DNA of 64,000 nucleotides from Tubulanus polymorphus (Eukaryota > Nemertea > Palaeonemertea > Tubulaniformes > Tubulanidae): the NCBI RefSeq assembly GCF_964204645.1, contig NC_134025.1, positions 12,033,001 through 12,097,000 on the forward strand. The letters run 5' to 3'. Below the pieces are notes generated by a model. That model saw nothing but the letters and a program-made list of their open reading frames with translations, ran no database searches and was not told where the DNA came from. Position numbers and translations under genes: made by a program. Of this stretch, positions 33,808 to 45,829 are shown piece by piece (position 1 is the first letter of the stretch; the number at the start of each line of letters is the position of its first letter).

Positions 33808-36800
33808 CGTCACTCCTGTCAGAGTTGCAGTCGAGGCGGTTTTAGAGCATCAAATCCAAGAAGTGACGCTCGATGGACACGAAATATATGTCCAGTAAGT
33901 TAGAATAGTAGTATTTCTTCTGTTCGAATGACGAGTTTATGTTTAAGCCTCTAAAAACGTAGTATTTTTTGCTAAAACTGTCGTACAAAAACGCAAAAGT
34001 TAAGCTACTCCGGTAGATGGCGTTTGTCTTCTTCTTCTTCTTTAGAATAATGTGGAGGACCCATAGTTGGGTATTGTCCCACAGCGTTTGACAGCGATGC
34101 TCGGACTGGATATCAGTTAGGTTAAAATTCAAATATGTACAGTTAAAACGGTGTAGGTTGTGTAGGCATCTATTTGGAGCTCCACTCCCGGAGGAGCGCA
34201 GCTTTGAATGCATCTGCTGAGGACGCAGCACATATCTCTTCTGGTACACTATTCCATAGACGGATAGTTGACGGGAAAAAGGAGTGAAGCTTCACGTTGG
34301 TCCTCGTATGATGTACCATCAGTCTATGTGCTACTCTTGTGCCTCGTCTTGCTGGTGTGATGATGCTGTCGTCCACCTTAATGTCGATAGGTCCGTTGAT
34401 GATTTTGTACATCATCGTGGCCTTGTTGACATTTCTGCGAGTCTGAAGAGATTCAAGATCGAGGCGTTGGACTAATTCTGTGGCGCTTGAAGAACGACTG
34501 AAATCACGATTGATTCTTCTGGCAGCACGACGTTGAGTCATCTCAAGTTCGTTGATGAGCTTTGTTTGGTATGGGCTCCAGACTGTAGAGGCATATTCAA
34601 CGATGGGTCGAGTGAGCGTCTTGTAACACTGAATGTGAGCTTGAGTTGGGCAGCCTTTCAGGTTCCTGTAGACGAAGGCACTCGCTCTGTTGGCTTTTGC
34701 TGCTATTGCTTGTATGTGATCACCCCAGGTTAAGTTCTTGTTGAATACTAGCCCAAGGTATTTAGCCTTGTCAACTTGGTCTAGGGGTTGACCGTGCAGA
34801 TGGTACGTGGCTACAATTGGTTTCTTGCGCTGTGTAATGGTGATGGAATGGCATTTCTTGACATTGAACCCCATTTGCCATTGTTTCTCCCATTCACCCA
34901 GTTTGGTGAGGTCGTCTTGGAGGCGTTCAGTGTCTGACAGAGTTTTAATTTGTTCGTACAGTATCGTGTCATCAGCAAACAGACGTACTACGCATTGGGT
35001 ATCATTTCCCAAATCATTGATGTAGATCAAAAACAATGTAGGTCCAAGTACCGAGCCTTGTGGCACACCTGACGTCACAGGTCCAATATCAGAGTATTTA
35101 CTTTCTACTAGCACCTGTTGAGTTCTATTGGACAGGAAGTTCTCGATCCATGTCAATGTTCTGCCGCGTATGCCATAGTAGTTGAGCTTTACACCGAGGC
35201 GCAGATGGGGCACCTTATCAAATGCCTTCGAGAAGTCCAATAATATGGCATCTGTTTGTAGACCAGAGTCAATAGTTGTGCTAAAATCATCGGTTGTAAG
35301 AATCAGTTGAGTCTCGCAGGAGCGGTTTTTACGGAAACCGTGTTGCCCATCGGTGAGAATTTGGTGAGTCTCAAGGTGTTTTGTTATTTCGCTCCTGATG
35401 ATGTGTTCAAGCAACTTGGAGCATATTGATGTAAGTGAGATTGGTCGATAGTTTACTGGTTGACTCCTATCACCTGCTTTAAAGATTGGCTGCACAAAGG
35501 CGTGTTTCCAAATTTCTGGTATTTCACCGGTACGTAACGATTCGTTGAACAGTAGGCAGACGGCCGGAGCTATTTCTTGCGCTACGGCTTGAAGGATACG
35601 ACCTGGAATATTGTCTGGTCCACATGCTTTTCTTGGGTTGATTTTCTTCAACAGGCAGTATACCCCATGATTGGATACTTGTATATCCGGCATCGGTGGG
35701 TAGGGGCTTTCTCCAAGTGATGGAAAGTTTGAGGTATCTTCTTTTGTGAAGACTGAGCAGAACTGATTATTCAATATGTTGCTCTTCGTTGAACTATCAC
35801 TGAAGGTAATGCCACCGCTTGTAAGAGGAGCGACACCAGTCATGTCAGTTTTTCTGCTTTTTATGTATTTCCATATGCGCTTAGAGCTGCTATCACTGCT
35901 GAGCATTTCTGCAATGTACTTGTGGTAAGCAGACCGATTTGCCTTCCTGGTTTCGCGTTTTAGTCTACGATATCGTTCCTTTGATCGTTTTGATTTGGAT
36001 TTGGCTTTTTTCCAAGCTCTGGCTTTACGACGGGAAAGCTTTTTGAGTTCGTGATTTATCCATGGTTGGTGGAATTTTGTCGATGTAGTCGTCGTTGGAA
36101 CATGATCTTTTTGAATTTTGAGTAGGTGATTTTGCAGTTCTATCCACTTGGTATTGATTGGTGCTTCTGAGGTCGAATGACGAGTGCAGAAGTCATGTGT
36201 GAATCTAGCGGTGTCTGTTCTCATTTCGTCGAATTTGGCTTTTTTCCATACGCTGACTGTACGAGGTATCGGTCGTGCTCTCGTTGGGCGGATACGGCTG
36301 TCAACGAGTAGGATGTCGTGGTCACTAAGTCCAGGTAGGACTTCACACCGCGTCACTAGACCTGGTTTGTTTGATAGGAAAATCTCGAGGATGGAATCAC
36401 CTCTGGTGGGTTGGTTATTCACTTGCTGCAGTCCGAGGTTGTCAATTTTGTCGAGAAAGAGCTCGTTTACAGATTTCTTGTACTGATTTCCGACGATGCA
36501 GGTATCTTCCCAGTTGATGTCTGGTAAGTTGAAATCGCCACCGCACCAGTAAGTGGATGGTTTAGAATTAGAGGTTGTAGCGTCTAGGACTTTACAGATG
36601 GCGTCCATCTGTTCGTCGCTTGATTGTGAGGGTGTTCGGTATACCGAGCCGACGATGATTGGTTCGTTTTTACAGTCGGTTTCTAAGCGGACAAATACTG
36701 CCTCTGATGTGGTGTTTATCTGGATCTCCTGTGAGATTAATAGTTTTTTGATCGCCACAAGGACGCCGCCATGTTCATCATGCCTGTCCTTGCGGTAGAC

Positions 36801-39800
36801 GTCGTAACCTTCCGGGAAAATTTCGGCGTTATGTATCTCTGGCTTTAACCAGGTTTCAGAACCGAGGATTATGTCAGGATCAGTGCACGTGATTAGATTC
36901 CAAAGTTCGGCTTTTTTTGGGCGGATGCTCTGAAAGTTGATCACTAGTGTTCGCGTCGTCGCGTTGCATTTCACCGCTACTGGGTTTCGCGAAGAGGTGT
37001 CACATGACGATGATGGGCTATGCAAGTTTGAAAAGCTATCCTGGGTTTCAAGTCTATTTTGTGTTCCTCTAGGCATTATCGGTGACGAGGCATGTATTGG
37101 TGTACCCAAATGCTGCGACGAGGTGTTACCATCAGTGTCAAGAGACGAGGTCCTCGATATGTCAAGAAGTGATGGGTGGCTGATATTTAACGATTCAGCC
37201 GCTGTAGTTGTGAAGAGAGTTGATGAAAAGTTCGGTGTACCGCATATGTAACATGTCCACAATGAGGTGGACGTCTCAAGTTCATATAGCCGGTCAGACA
37301 TGCCAACACAGTTTGTGTGGAACCATAGGTTACATATGTCGCAAGCAATCCCTTTCTGCGTCCATTGCACTGCCTTCGTGCACACTCCGCACGGGTATTT
37401 TTGTGTACGTGGGCCAGGATTGGGTTGAATATCGTGTGCTATCATCAGCATAAGCAGGACGACTACTCCTGTGTGCCACCATTGTGTAGGTTGCCACCTA
37501 ATAATGTCGATATATGTGTAGAAGAATGGGAATGGCATATTTTTGTTTTTAAGTTGTCCAATATGGCCGACTTCCGGTTTTCGACATTTTCCACAGGTTG
37601 GTAATCAGGTTGATTTAACTTGATTAAAACTAGCCTTCAAAGTTCTTAGTAGCTGGATAGTCCATGTCCAGTATCCTGAAGCTTTTATGAATGGTTTTTG
37701 TGCAATTATAGTTAGTCCAATAACGTTTTTAAAGGTATTTTTCGCGAAATTTTCGGTCACGAAGGTTGAGAGGTGTTATCCAGTCCGCGCATCGCGTTTG
37801 TATCGTTCCGTTTCACATCTTATCTATCTTACATTTGATGGATGGATAATACAAGTATCCCTGTATTTAAAAAAGAAAAAGGGAGTCAACTGAAATCGAC
37901 TACTGTAAATTACCTTTCCACTTCAATTGACTGCATTCCCGAATTTTCAACCAATTTATACGAAATAAGCAAACTAGCTAGGCCTAGATTATAGGCCTAG
38001 AAGACTTTCCAACAACAACAAGCCTATTATAACTATTTCATAGTGAAATCGCTGTTTTCCTAAACAAATAGGCGAAAATAACCTAGCACGGCAAATGATC
38101 TGACGTAACCTACTAGTGCGTGCATTCAGTCTTATCTAGTGATAATATTATTGTGCATCATTTGATGTATAGTTTGCCTGAAACGGACAAGAGTTCACCT
38201 TAATGTGCGAAGACATTCATTTACATACCTCTGTGATGATAGTACCGGTAACTTTAATTCACAATTTTGTCCATTTGTAGAAATTTTTCATTTAAGGTAT
38301 GATTTCTACTTAAGTAAAAAAGCGTTGCAATGACTTTGAAGCTGTCAGATGTTTTGTAGCCTATTGTGATTTTTCAAAAAGGGGCTTCATTGCTGCTGTA
38401 TTTCACCATGGATGCTGTATTTCACCATGGATGAATGCTTAGTCCATGTGTATACTGACGAATTGAATAATTTCTTTCAAACATAGGCCGCTGTCTATGT
38501 CAGATAATCTGACAAAACTAGCGCATACAATCGATTTCTACAAGGATGAAAGTGCTGAGAAAGGCAAGCCTACGTCGGAGGGAGCTAAAGAAGTGGAAGA
38601 TGACAAGGCATTGGCTACATTTCAACCGTCACTTTGGCCCTGGGATTCTGTGCGAAATAAAATCAAGTGAGTGCTAATTGTAAAGCACCGCATGAAATTG
38701 TGCAGATCGTAGGAATTGAGAAGATATTTATCTACATATTCAGTTTCAACTACAGTTTCAGCTTTTGAGTTGATGGAAATTAATTGATTATTAATGGAAT
38801 CACTAACTTAAACATGAAACGACTTTGCTGCAAACTACACAGGATAATTCCTGTTCCTGTCGACATATCTCTTAACTTTTGAATGGCACAATTACTGACT
38901 GGCTAGTAGTAGACTAGAACAAATATTTCTTCATCCTTAATACACATTGGCCAATTGAACAATGACTGACTATGCTATTAGAAAGCTATATTGCCAACTA
39001 CTAGATAAGGAGTAGGGGTAGAAAAGGATAGTGGTGTCGGCTCCCCTTTTCAAGACAACATTAGAAGCACAACTTGATACTGAAATGTTTTAGTTGAATG
39101 CAATGTGTACAAAGGCTTTTACCTTGTGTCTGAGCAAAAAAGTGTATTTACAATATTTCAGGGCATCGTTGACAGAAGTCAGTGTTCTTTTGGACGTCAT
39201 AAATGTAGCGAGGGAGAAAAAATACATGGTCCTCGATCCAGTGCAATCGGATCCACCTGATGCAAAAACTGCTGTGCAGATGATCGGCAAGAAAAAGGTA
39301 ACCGTATCATCTGAATTTTAGTTATTAATTTCTTTTTTCGCTCCGTATCAAAGCAGCCCGGCACTGATCCTAACAAAAAGGGAATGGCCACCAGAAAGCT
39401 GTGTTGTGTGTATTTGTTGACAAGAGAAATTAAATCATTTGTCCTATGTACCTTGGATTTTTTGTCGGAGGCAGGTACTAACTTTGACCTCAGATGATAT
39501 CTCTAGATTTCATTGTCAGTGCAGTAATGATTTCCAGAGGGTGCTGAATAGCATCTATCATTCTACCAGGTTTGCATGGTTTGCCCGTGTCCGTCATTAT
39601 TTTCATCTGTGAATATTTTGTAATCGCAATCAATTGCAAACATGTAGTCCATGACGTGTTCTATGTTTGCAGGGAGCTTCAACGTCATTGTTTTCTGTAG
39701 GGATGATTAAATTAGTACGTGAGCACGTACTTTGCCGATTTGCGTGGTACATAGGCATTCGCTAAAGGCTCCAGAAATATTCTATATCGATCCATCGTCA

Positions 39801-42800
39801 ATGTTACCTCAGTGTCTCCAAGCGACCTTGACATATTCGACTAGTAGACGAAAGAAATATATGATTCATAAAGTCTTTATTGATGATGTAGCAATAACTC
39901 CAGTTATGAGTTATAATGGTTTAACAACAACAATCACACTGAATGTGGAGTATTGTGCATACACTGTTGTTCATGACCCTAACCCCTTCTGTATGAAACT
40001 ATAGGCATTCTGATGAGGATTTTCAAATCCCCTCCCTCCTAACCTGTGCGTATGTTCTAATTGAATGACCCCGTATTGAAGAGGCTGATTGAATATCGAA
40101 ATCGTCAAGCATTTCAGTATTACTTTTTAAGCGTTGGAGGTGTAGTCACTGTTCGACGGTCATCATTTTCCTGATATTTTTTTAATTCAAGAGTTTGAGC
40201 GCGGCTTCTGGAATACTGGCAAGCGGGGCAGATCGGTTGAAAAAGTCCCAATTAGAAATAAGCGCAAATCGAGGACAACAACAAGACTTTCACAGTGAAT
40301 TGGTTCGCCTGCGTCAGAATTGGAGATTGAAACGGGTCGGTAACACTATTCTCGGCGACCTTAGTTACAGATCTGGTAAGTTTACCTGCGTGGGCAATAT
40401 CGGGAGGGTCTTCCCAAATCTTTCTCGGGCATATTTATTAGAAAAGGGCAATTCTCGTGAAATTATCGCAGTTTTGGCTTATGCTTTTTGAAAGTGACCG
40501 GACAACTGAAACATTCATACCTATGCTTCTTATCCGTGCAGCTGGATCACGTTATCTTCACAATGGTATATTCGAAGTGCGTAAAGGAGAGGAATCGTCC
40601 GAAGGAAATGAATCCAACAGTCAGTCGGCTTCGAAAAGTTCTTTGCAAGTGTTGATTCCCAGTGAATTAGAGGGAGTTTCCTACATACAAGTTGCCATCA
40701 AGAAGGTTCAAGGTAAAATTAGATCAGGATTTTTAGCCCACTTGATGTAGACACAATCTATTTTTTTGTTCGTTTATAAAACGCTGGTCGTAATATTTGA
40801 TTTGTATGTATCTTCCGTAGATGCATCTTACGGTAACAAATTTGTCCAATTTGTTACAGAAAGATACATTCTGGTCTTTTCTGTGTAGATAAATTTTTCT
40901 GGTCTTTTCCGTGATTGTATTTTATTCCGGTAACATTGCTTTACAGAATCACAGGATGTAGCAAGTGCGATGCTCAAGATACCGACAAACTTAGAAAGCT
41001 CTGTGCCCTCGGATGCCTCATGGCAACATAAACTGGAATCGGCACAAAATGTCATATTTTGTAAAGAATTGTTTGCGCAGGTTTGTTTTCTAGGGTGCTT
41101 CATTGGTTGCTCTCACCATGCATAAAGCACACCCTCCCTAGCTGTGATTTGAACCTGATGGCATAGCAAAATTTTGCCCTGGTACAAATCCCTTCCAAAT
41201 GGTAGAATGGGCATGCAGTTAATCATGCGTAACCAATCTGTTGCATATAATTTGATCTACTCTAATTAATTGCGAATTTATGTCTAAATTGAATAAGGCC
41301 AGTGATTGGCTAGTGATGATGATTCATGAAAATTGTTTCTGTATTTAGAATTTCTCTCTCTAGCTGGCCAGAGAAGCAGTTCAGTTGAAGTCGCCAATAC
41401 CACATGTTGTCATCGGCAAACAAATCATCTCAAACGTACGTATTAGTGTTTTTCTTGCTAAACCATCCTAAAGCTATAAACCTAGTTGATATTGTTGCGA
41501 GGAAAATGTTCCATGTGTTTGTTTATTATTGCCTCGCGTAGTAAATCATCAAATGAATAAGCAGTCGCACTTGGTTATTGGTTTCTTTGTATGTTCACCA
41601 GGGGGCATTGACTAATGCTGAGCTACTTATATCTGTGCTGGAATAGTTTTGTGGGATTATGTTTTACCTTGGCCAATAGTTTTGATGTGCACTTGGCACA
41701 AAATGGTATTCCAATCCCTAAGTTTGCTTCTACTTTTTCAGCTGTTTCCGGGTGTCCAGTTATCAATAGCGTTGTGTCATTACACGGGTAAAGACAAAAA
41801 GGTATGTTACATCATTCAGTGAAGTCTTATGAAATTATGTTCCTAACTCGAGAGAAATTTTGTCGAATGTACAGATACACCAGAGTACAGGTTTTAAGAA
41901 ATTAGCCAGTCTGGATAATTTATAATTTGTTGTAGGATAGAAATCAGCTTCGCCTGGTCCATGGTACTGGCCTTGAATGATTTTCATTACATTTATCTCA
42001 TACCTTTCTTTCCTATTTATTTGTTCAGTCGCAAGGTATTCAACAGAGACCGGACCACAACCACGTGCTGGAGCATTCGTTACACCAATTACTACGTGAA
42101 GTTCACTATAAGAACATACATCACCCGATGCCTCATCCAGTCACCGCTACATTGGGTGTTAGCAAACGAAGACGTTTGGCTGGACCTTGCGCTCTTAGCA
42201 GACAAGAGCTAGTCGAAATGATGCAGAAGTAAGAGACCACAGGTTTCATTTTCCAGTTCTTTGGCTCCTTTAACCCTTTTTGCGAGTAATAAGATAATAC
42301 GAAATACGATAATGCGGTTATTTCGAATTTCAGCAGGGCGTAGACTATTGACTCCTAGTTATAGTCAATAAAAGGGAAAGGGAGGTAAAACTGGAAAATG
42401 TTTTAATTTATGAAACAAAACGTATCGAAGTCTTTTATTACTGTGTATCTGAATCAAAGATGCTGTGTGGTCAGCCCTTGTTCACTGTTTATCAAATTGA
42501 ATATATTTTTCAGTCAAACCCTATTGGAGCAGATAATTGACCAAGCCAAGCACACTGTACTTCGACAAAGGTAAATGATAAATGCTACTCTACGATAAAT
42601 GCTCCTGATGCTGGGGGGCTGGTGATTAGGGTTCGGAAAAAAGTGTCTTCATCTGCCTTTCAATTTCCCTCTTAAATCTTTTGAATCATTCTTGAACAAC
42701 AGTTTACTGTGATATAGAATATTTTAATTTTTTCTAGCTCTAGTCCTACCGGGTGGGGCCTGTATTTCTAAGAGCCGCTACTACTAGAAATCCTTATCAG

Positions 42801-45321
42801 ACCATTACCAAGTTTGATATGAATATTCTGTGGGCCAGCACCTACTAAGTTACATGTCTGGGGCCATACGAAGAGATGTTTACAAAGACATGAAGAATAA
42901 TGAAGTTAACAAAACACAGCGAAGTTATGTCGGCTGATAATTGGCTGCTTTTTTCTGTGCCTGTAATGAATAAATGTACACATTTCTAACGCAGAACAAT
43001 GAACCTATTGGATGAAATTGCCACTATAACACCTGATCCACTTATCTCAAACCACTGGAACAGTCTCAGTTCCGCGCTAGAATCTACGGTGAAAGTTAAC
43101 ATAACGTCCCAAGGTTACGATATCGTAAGGTATGTTATCAGTTATAGTGTCTTCGTATTAGCAGTTTTCAACATTTTAAACAATTGAGTATGCTTGTTTT
43201 TTCCAGATCCAGAATTGCCTTGCACATCGGTATTGACAGTATTAAAGCAGTATGTAAAGATGGTAGAACCATACATATGTCATATGAAGAAGTTGAGCTT
43301 CGAGATTTGATATTACAACAGGTAACATTTAGATTTATTCATGGCGTTGCTTCGCCAAACATAACCCACTGCTGTGATCGCTAACTATCAGCACTAGCTG
43401 TAGATGATTAATTATCTTTTGCATTAGGAATAATCTTGTAGTTGGCAGCAGCAAGTGTAAATGTATAGAATAATCTTATTGTCAAATTACTAAAGTAGAC
43501 TTCGTTCAAGTTCAAAGATCTTTTGTGTCCGACTTGAGTGATATCTGAGTTCGATGTTAATTGGCATGTATTTTCACAAAAAATATTTCAACAAACATCC
43601 GAGTTGAACGGTTATCTGAGTTGATCGGATCCGACTTGGGCAAAGTCTACTGTGTAAGATAATCAGAACTTTGAAACAAGTAAAGAGAAAAAGAAAATGA
43701 CGTTGACAATATTACTCCAACTTCAATGGCTCTTAATACAGAATATAAAATGCATGCGCAGAACTGAAGCCTCTTTGGAAACCTATATCAGAAATGTACG
43801 AAATATTCTGGACAAAGTGGGTTGGGTTAACTAGTATCTAAATACATTCTCCACTGGGTTAAGTCATCATCGGATAAGTCATAAGTCATTACATTACTGC
43901 CGTAATTACTATACTAAGTCCCAATTTGTATATCTAATTTAATTCACTAAGTCTTTAAGTCCTCATTTGGATGAATCCTCAAACTAAATTGTCGTTCCAA
44001 CTATGAAGATTGAAATGAAACTCTTCCGTAAAAATGGGAGCAAGACATTCCCTTCGTAATTACAGCGTCTCACCATGTCATCGAAAATAAGTTTATTACA
44101 ACAAAATTTAGGGAAGACCATGGGCGTGCTAGATCGAACGAATTTATGAGCAACTGGCCCTGACTGACTGGTAACCTAGAACATGGGTACCAATTATGGC
44201 GCCGCATGACTTCCATTTTGTATTTGTTTTCTCTTCAGATTGCCCAGCATCAAATAACAGTTTTACACAATCTCTCAAAGATGATGAGCTGGCAGATTCT
44301 TTCGATCAATTTCCATACGGGAGTCGGTGAACTGGAGCCTCTCGGAAATGCTTCCACAGTCATGATGGCGTCGCCAACGGGAGACAGGTAAATTCATGAA
44401 TATCTCCGCAATCATTTCGTTACCAGTCAATTTGCAAAAGCCGCCCATTTACAGTGTAAAAAGAATCGGTGCTGTGAGAACCATTATACCGGGGTTTTGA
44501 CTGTACTCATTGAAAAAATTAAACACCAATAGCAATGAGACCAAGTCCACAAATAATGCATTACGTTATTCTCTATGGAAACTTCAGAATGTACTACCAT
44601 ATTTTCCGGCTAATAAGCCGATTTTCTAGCCTCAGATTTGTACCCCAAAATATCATGATCAGCTTATATTGGACAATCTGACCTAAACAAATCACACTCC
44701 GATCTGCGCCACTCTAATCCTCCCAAAGATCGTCAAAATCAAGAAGAGTGGTCCATATTTATTTGAGGTCATTATTTACTACCAATAATCTATTATGAAC
44801 TATTTTGTTACTTTGTTTCACCAACTCACAGCAGCAATGTAGTACATTTGTATATCTTTAAAGGGATGCCCTCCAGAATTCAGGAAAATTCTGACCAGAG
44901 ATTTCCGCAGAAAATCTGTCTTCAGGAAATTTTTCTGCATTAGGCAGAATACGCAAGAAATCCTCTGGAAATTTCTGCCTTATGAAATTTTCAGATAAAC
45001 TTTGTTTTTCATGAAACTGGGTCCTGTTATTACAGAATATACGTAGGCTAGAATATGTCGTAGTAAATAAATACATGCATGCATATTGTATTTTTCAGAG
45101 TCTTAGCAATTCGCAGCGGTCCTGCTAGTGGAATACAAATCGCATTGCAATCATGTCCGAAGACGACCGGAGAAGCAAACAATGTGTCGCTGCTGAACAC
45201 GTCGAAGTGGAACTGTCTGGGATCGGCATTTAAAACGATCAACTTACAAGAAATGAAGGGAAATACGTTTGTTAGTAAAATTGAACTGTTACTGGCAAGT
45301 CTGACGAAAGTGGGCAGATAA
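33800..45321 (+). CDS. MED17: Mediator of RNA polymerase II transcription subunit 17, complete, 14 exons
   Basis: Head-module subunit of Mediator, acting in the nucleus between activators and RNA polymerase II. Exons: 33800-33894, 38487-38666, 39162-39297, 40192-40375, 40542-40712, 40947-41080, 41364-41435, 41742-41801, 42029-42228, 42514-42570, 42995-43129, 43207-43321, 44239-44387, 45099-45321 (TAA). They sum to 1911 bases, giving 636 residues, close to the human length of about 650. Recognisable blocks are [58 protein letters not shown] and [13 protein letters not shown]. All introns are GT..AG. Intron 1 (4.6 kb) contains a full-length antisense LINE; the other introns are short. The start ATG lies inside a YY1-type motif. 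Confidence 0.96.
34028..34083 (-). repeat. LINE 3' stem-loop and AAG microsatellite tail
   Basis: On the - strand the element ends with two nested stems (TGTGG..CCACA and ACCCA..TGGGT, + positions 34051-34083), followed by TTCTAA and about four to five AAG units. A 3' stem-loop followed by short tandem repeats is the known 3' recognition structure of L2/CR1-type LINEs such as eel UnaL2. Confidence 0.65.
34170..37538 (-). CDS. LINE ORF: 2A-like motif, PHD finger, AP endonuclease, reverse transcriptase
   Basis: The 1122-residue ORF has no stop or frameshift, starts with ATG and ends SSK-stop. Residues 24-34 are hydrophobic and lead into a 2A-like motif, DIQPNPGP at 36-43. A C4HC3 PHD finger follows (C50, C53, then CDIC, HTNC and CYIC, ending about 99). 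Apurinic endonuclease-type domain, about 196-415, with N201, E228 (SETW), GDFNLPD at 334-340 and SDH at 405-407. Reverse transcriptase, about 640-900, with [10 protein letters not shown]768 in [20 protein letters not shown] and the catalytic FADD at 854-857. A C-terminal region with RRAARR and LWNSVPEEI is typical of CR1/L2/Jockey-like ORF2 proteins. All catalytic residues visible to the eye are present, so the copy may be recent or active. Confidence 0.92.
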   Translation of the reverse strand: MPFPFFYTYIDIIRWQPTQWWHTGVVVLLMLMIAHDIQPNPGPRTQKYPCGVCTKAVQWTQKGIACDICNLWFHTNCVGMSDRLYELETSTSLWTCYICGTPNFSSTLFTTTAAESLNISHPSLLDISRTSSLDTDGNTSSQHLGTPIHASSPIMPRGTQNRLETQDSFSNLHSPSSSCDTSSRNPVAVKCNATTRTLVINFQSIRPKKAELWNLITCTDPDIILGSETWLKPEIHNAEIFPEGYDVYRKDRHDEHGGVLVAIKKLLISQEIQINTTSEAVFVRLETDCKNEPIIVGSVYRTPSQSSDEQMDAICKVLDATTSNSKPSTYWCGGDFNLPDINWEDTCIVGNQYKKSVNELFLDKIDNLGLQQVNNQPTRGDSILEIFLSNKPGLVTRCEVLPGLSDHDILLVDSRIRPTRARPIPRTVSVWKKAKFDEMRTDTARFTHDFCTRHSTSEAPINTKWIELQNHLLKIQKDHVPTTTTSTKFHQPWINHELKKLSRRKARAWKKAKSKSKRSKERYRRLKRETRKANRSAYHKYIAEMLSSDSSSKRIWKYIKSRKTDMTGVAPLTSGGITFSDSSTKSNILNNQFCSVFTKEDTSNFPSLGESPYPPMPDIQVSNHGVYCLLKKINPRKACGPDNIPGRILQAVAQEIAPAVCLLFNESLRTGEIPEIWKHAFVQPIFKAGDRSQPVNYRPISLTSICSKLLEHIIRSEITKHLETHQILTDGQHGFRKNRSCETQLILTTDDFSTTIDSGLQTDAILLDFSKAFDKVPHLRLGVKLNYYGIRGRTLTWIENFLSNRTQQVLVESKYSDIGPVTSGVPQGSVLGPTLFLIYINDLGNDTQCVVRLFADDTILYEQIKTLSDTERLQDDLTKLGEWEKQWQMGFNVKKCHSITITQRKKPIVATYHLHGQPLDQVDKAKYLGLVFNKNLTWGDHIQAIAAKANRASAFVYRNLKGCPTQAHIQCYKTLTRPIVEYASTVWSPYQTKLINELEMTQRRAARRINRDFSRSSSATELVQRLDLESLQTRRNVNKATMMYKIINGPIDIKVDDSIITPARRGTRVAHRLMVHHTRTNVKLHSFFPSTIRLWNSVPEEICAASSADAFKAALLREWSSK
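37558..37568 (-). promoter_or_regulatory. YY1-like motif in LINE leader
   Basis: The - strand reads GGCCATATTGG about 20 bases upstream of the LINE start codon, fitting the GCCATNTT form of the YY1 site. LINE leaders often carry internal promoter sites. This is a short motif match only. Confidence 0.25.
38391..38432. repeat. 20-bp tandem duplication in MED17 intron 1
   Basis: GCTGTATTTCACCATGGAT occurs twice in direct succession, about 55 bp before exon 2 of MED17. Confidence 0.8.
43490..43654. mobile_element. 165-bp MITE with TA duplication (CAGTAGACTT ends)
   Basis: The left end CTAAAGTAGACTTCGTTCAAG and right-end complement CACAGTAGACTTTGCCCAAG match inward through AAGTC.GA and ATCTGAGTT. 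TA flanks at 43488 and 43655. It lies in a MED17 intron. A partial copy lies near 57250-57340. Confidence 0.65.
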
Positions 45322-45829
45322 TAGTCATTGAAATGCGGAATATGTTAATAAGATGTATATAAATCGAGTAAAGTTATGATCTGGACCCAGTTCCGCAGTT
45401 CTGCGGTTAGATTTGACTCTAAAAGTTGAATTAGTTCATTTCGAATCTTTTAACTCCCAAATCATAATTAATATCTGTAGGACTTGTATGGAAAATACTG
45501 ATCTCCAGCTGTTTTTACACTAGTAGATGGCAGAGAGGGCATATTTAGCATCGTCAGGACTATACGAATGTACGATCGATCTCGGATTAATTCTAATACC
45601 CAAGCCCGATTATTGCTTTACGATCGATCGCGGAATCATTTGTCGTTATTACGAAATAGGCTATTCCAGTATTCAGTATAGATGATCGACTCGAGTATCA
45701 TTGGCTAGTGTTAACACGGGGTTATATCGGTAAATCGTGCATTTATGTATATTTGAATATTTATAGGTTATTTACTTGTATAATATAATCATGTTTTAGT
45801 GATTGAAAAATTGTTTCGAAGAAAATAAA
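45322..45829 (+). terminator. MED17 3' UTR with AATAAA at 45824
   Basis: No coding signal follows the stop. A canonical AATAAA lies at 45824-45829, about 500 bases downstream, and is the first one seen after the stop codon. Confidence 0.5.

Larger units (their letters stand above)
34028..37793 (-). mobile_element. Full-length CR1/L2-type LINE, antisense in MED17 intron 1
   Basis: Non-LTR retrotransposon of about 3.77 kb read on the - strand. From its 5' end: roughly 255 bases of leader (37793-37539), one uninterrupted ORF (37538-34170), a short 3' UTR, a stem-loop (34051-34083) and an (AAG)n tail ending near 34028. The 8-mer GCGTTTGT occurs immediately outside both proposed ends (34020-34027 and 37794-37801) and extends to 10 of 11 matches, so it is a candidate target-site duplication. 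CR1/L2 assignment rests on the domain order endonuclease then reverse transcriptase, the PHD finger, and the stem-loop plus simple-repeat tail. The insertion lies in intron 1 of MED17, opposite to the gene. Confidence 0.85.

Noticed and set aside
33842-34169. - strand open frame after the LINE stop, as a second LINE ORF
   Set aside because: It runs through the LINE 3' UTR, tail and MED17 intron, with no domain.
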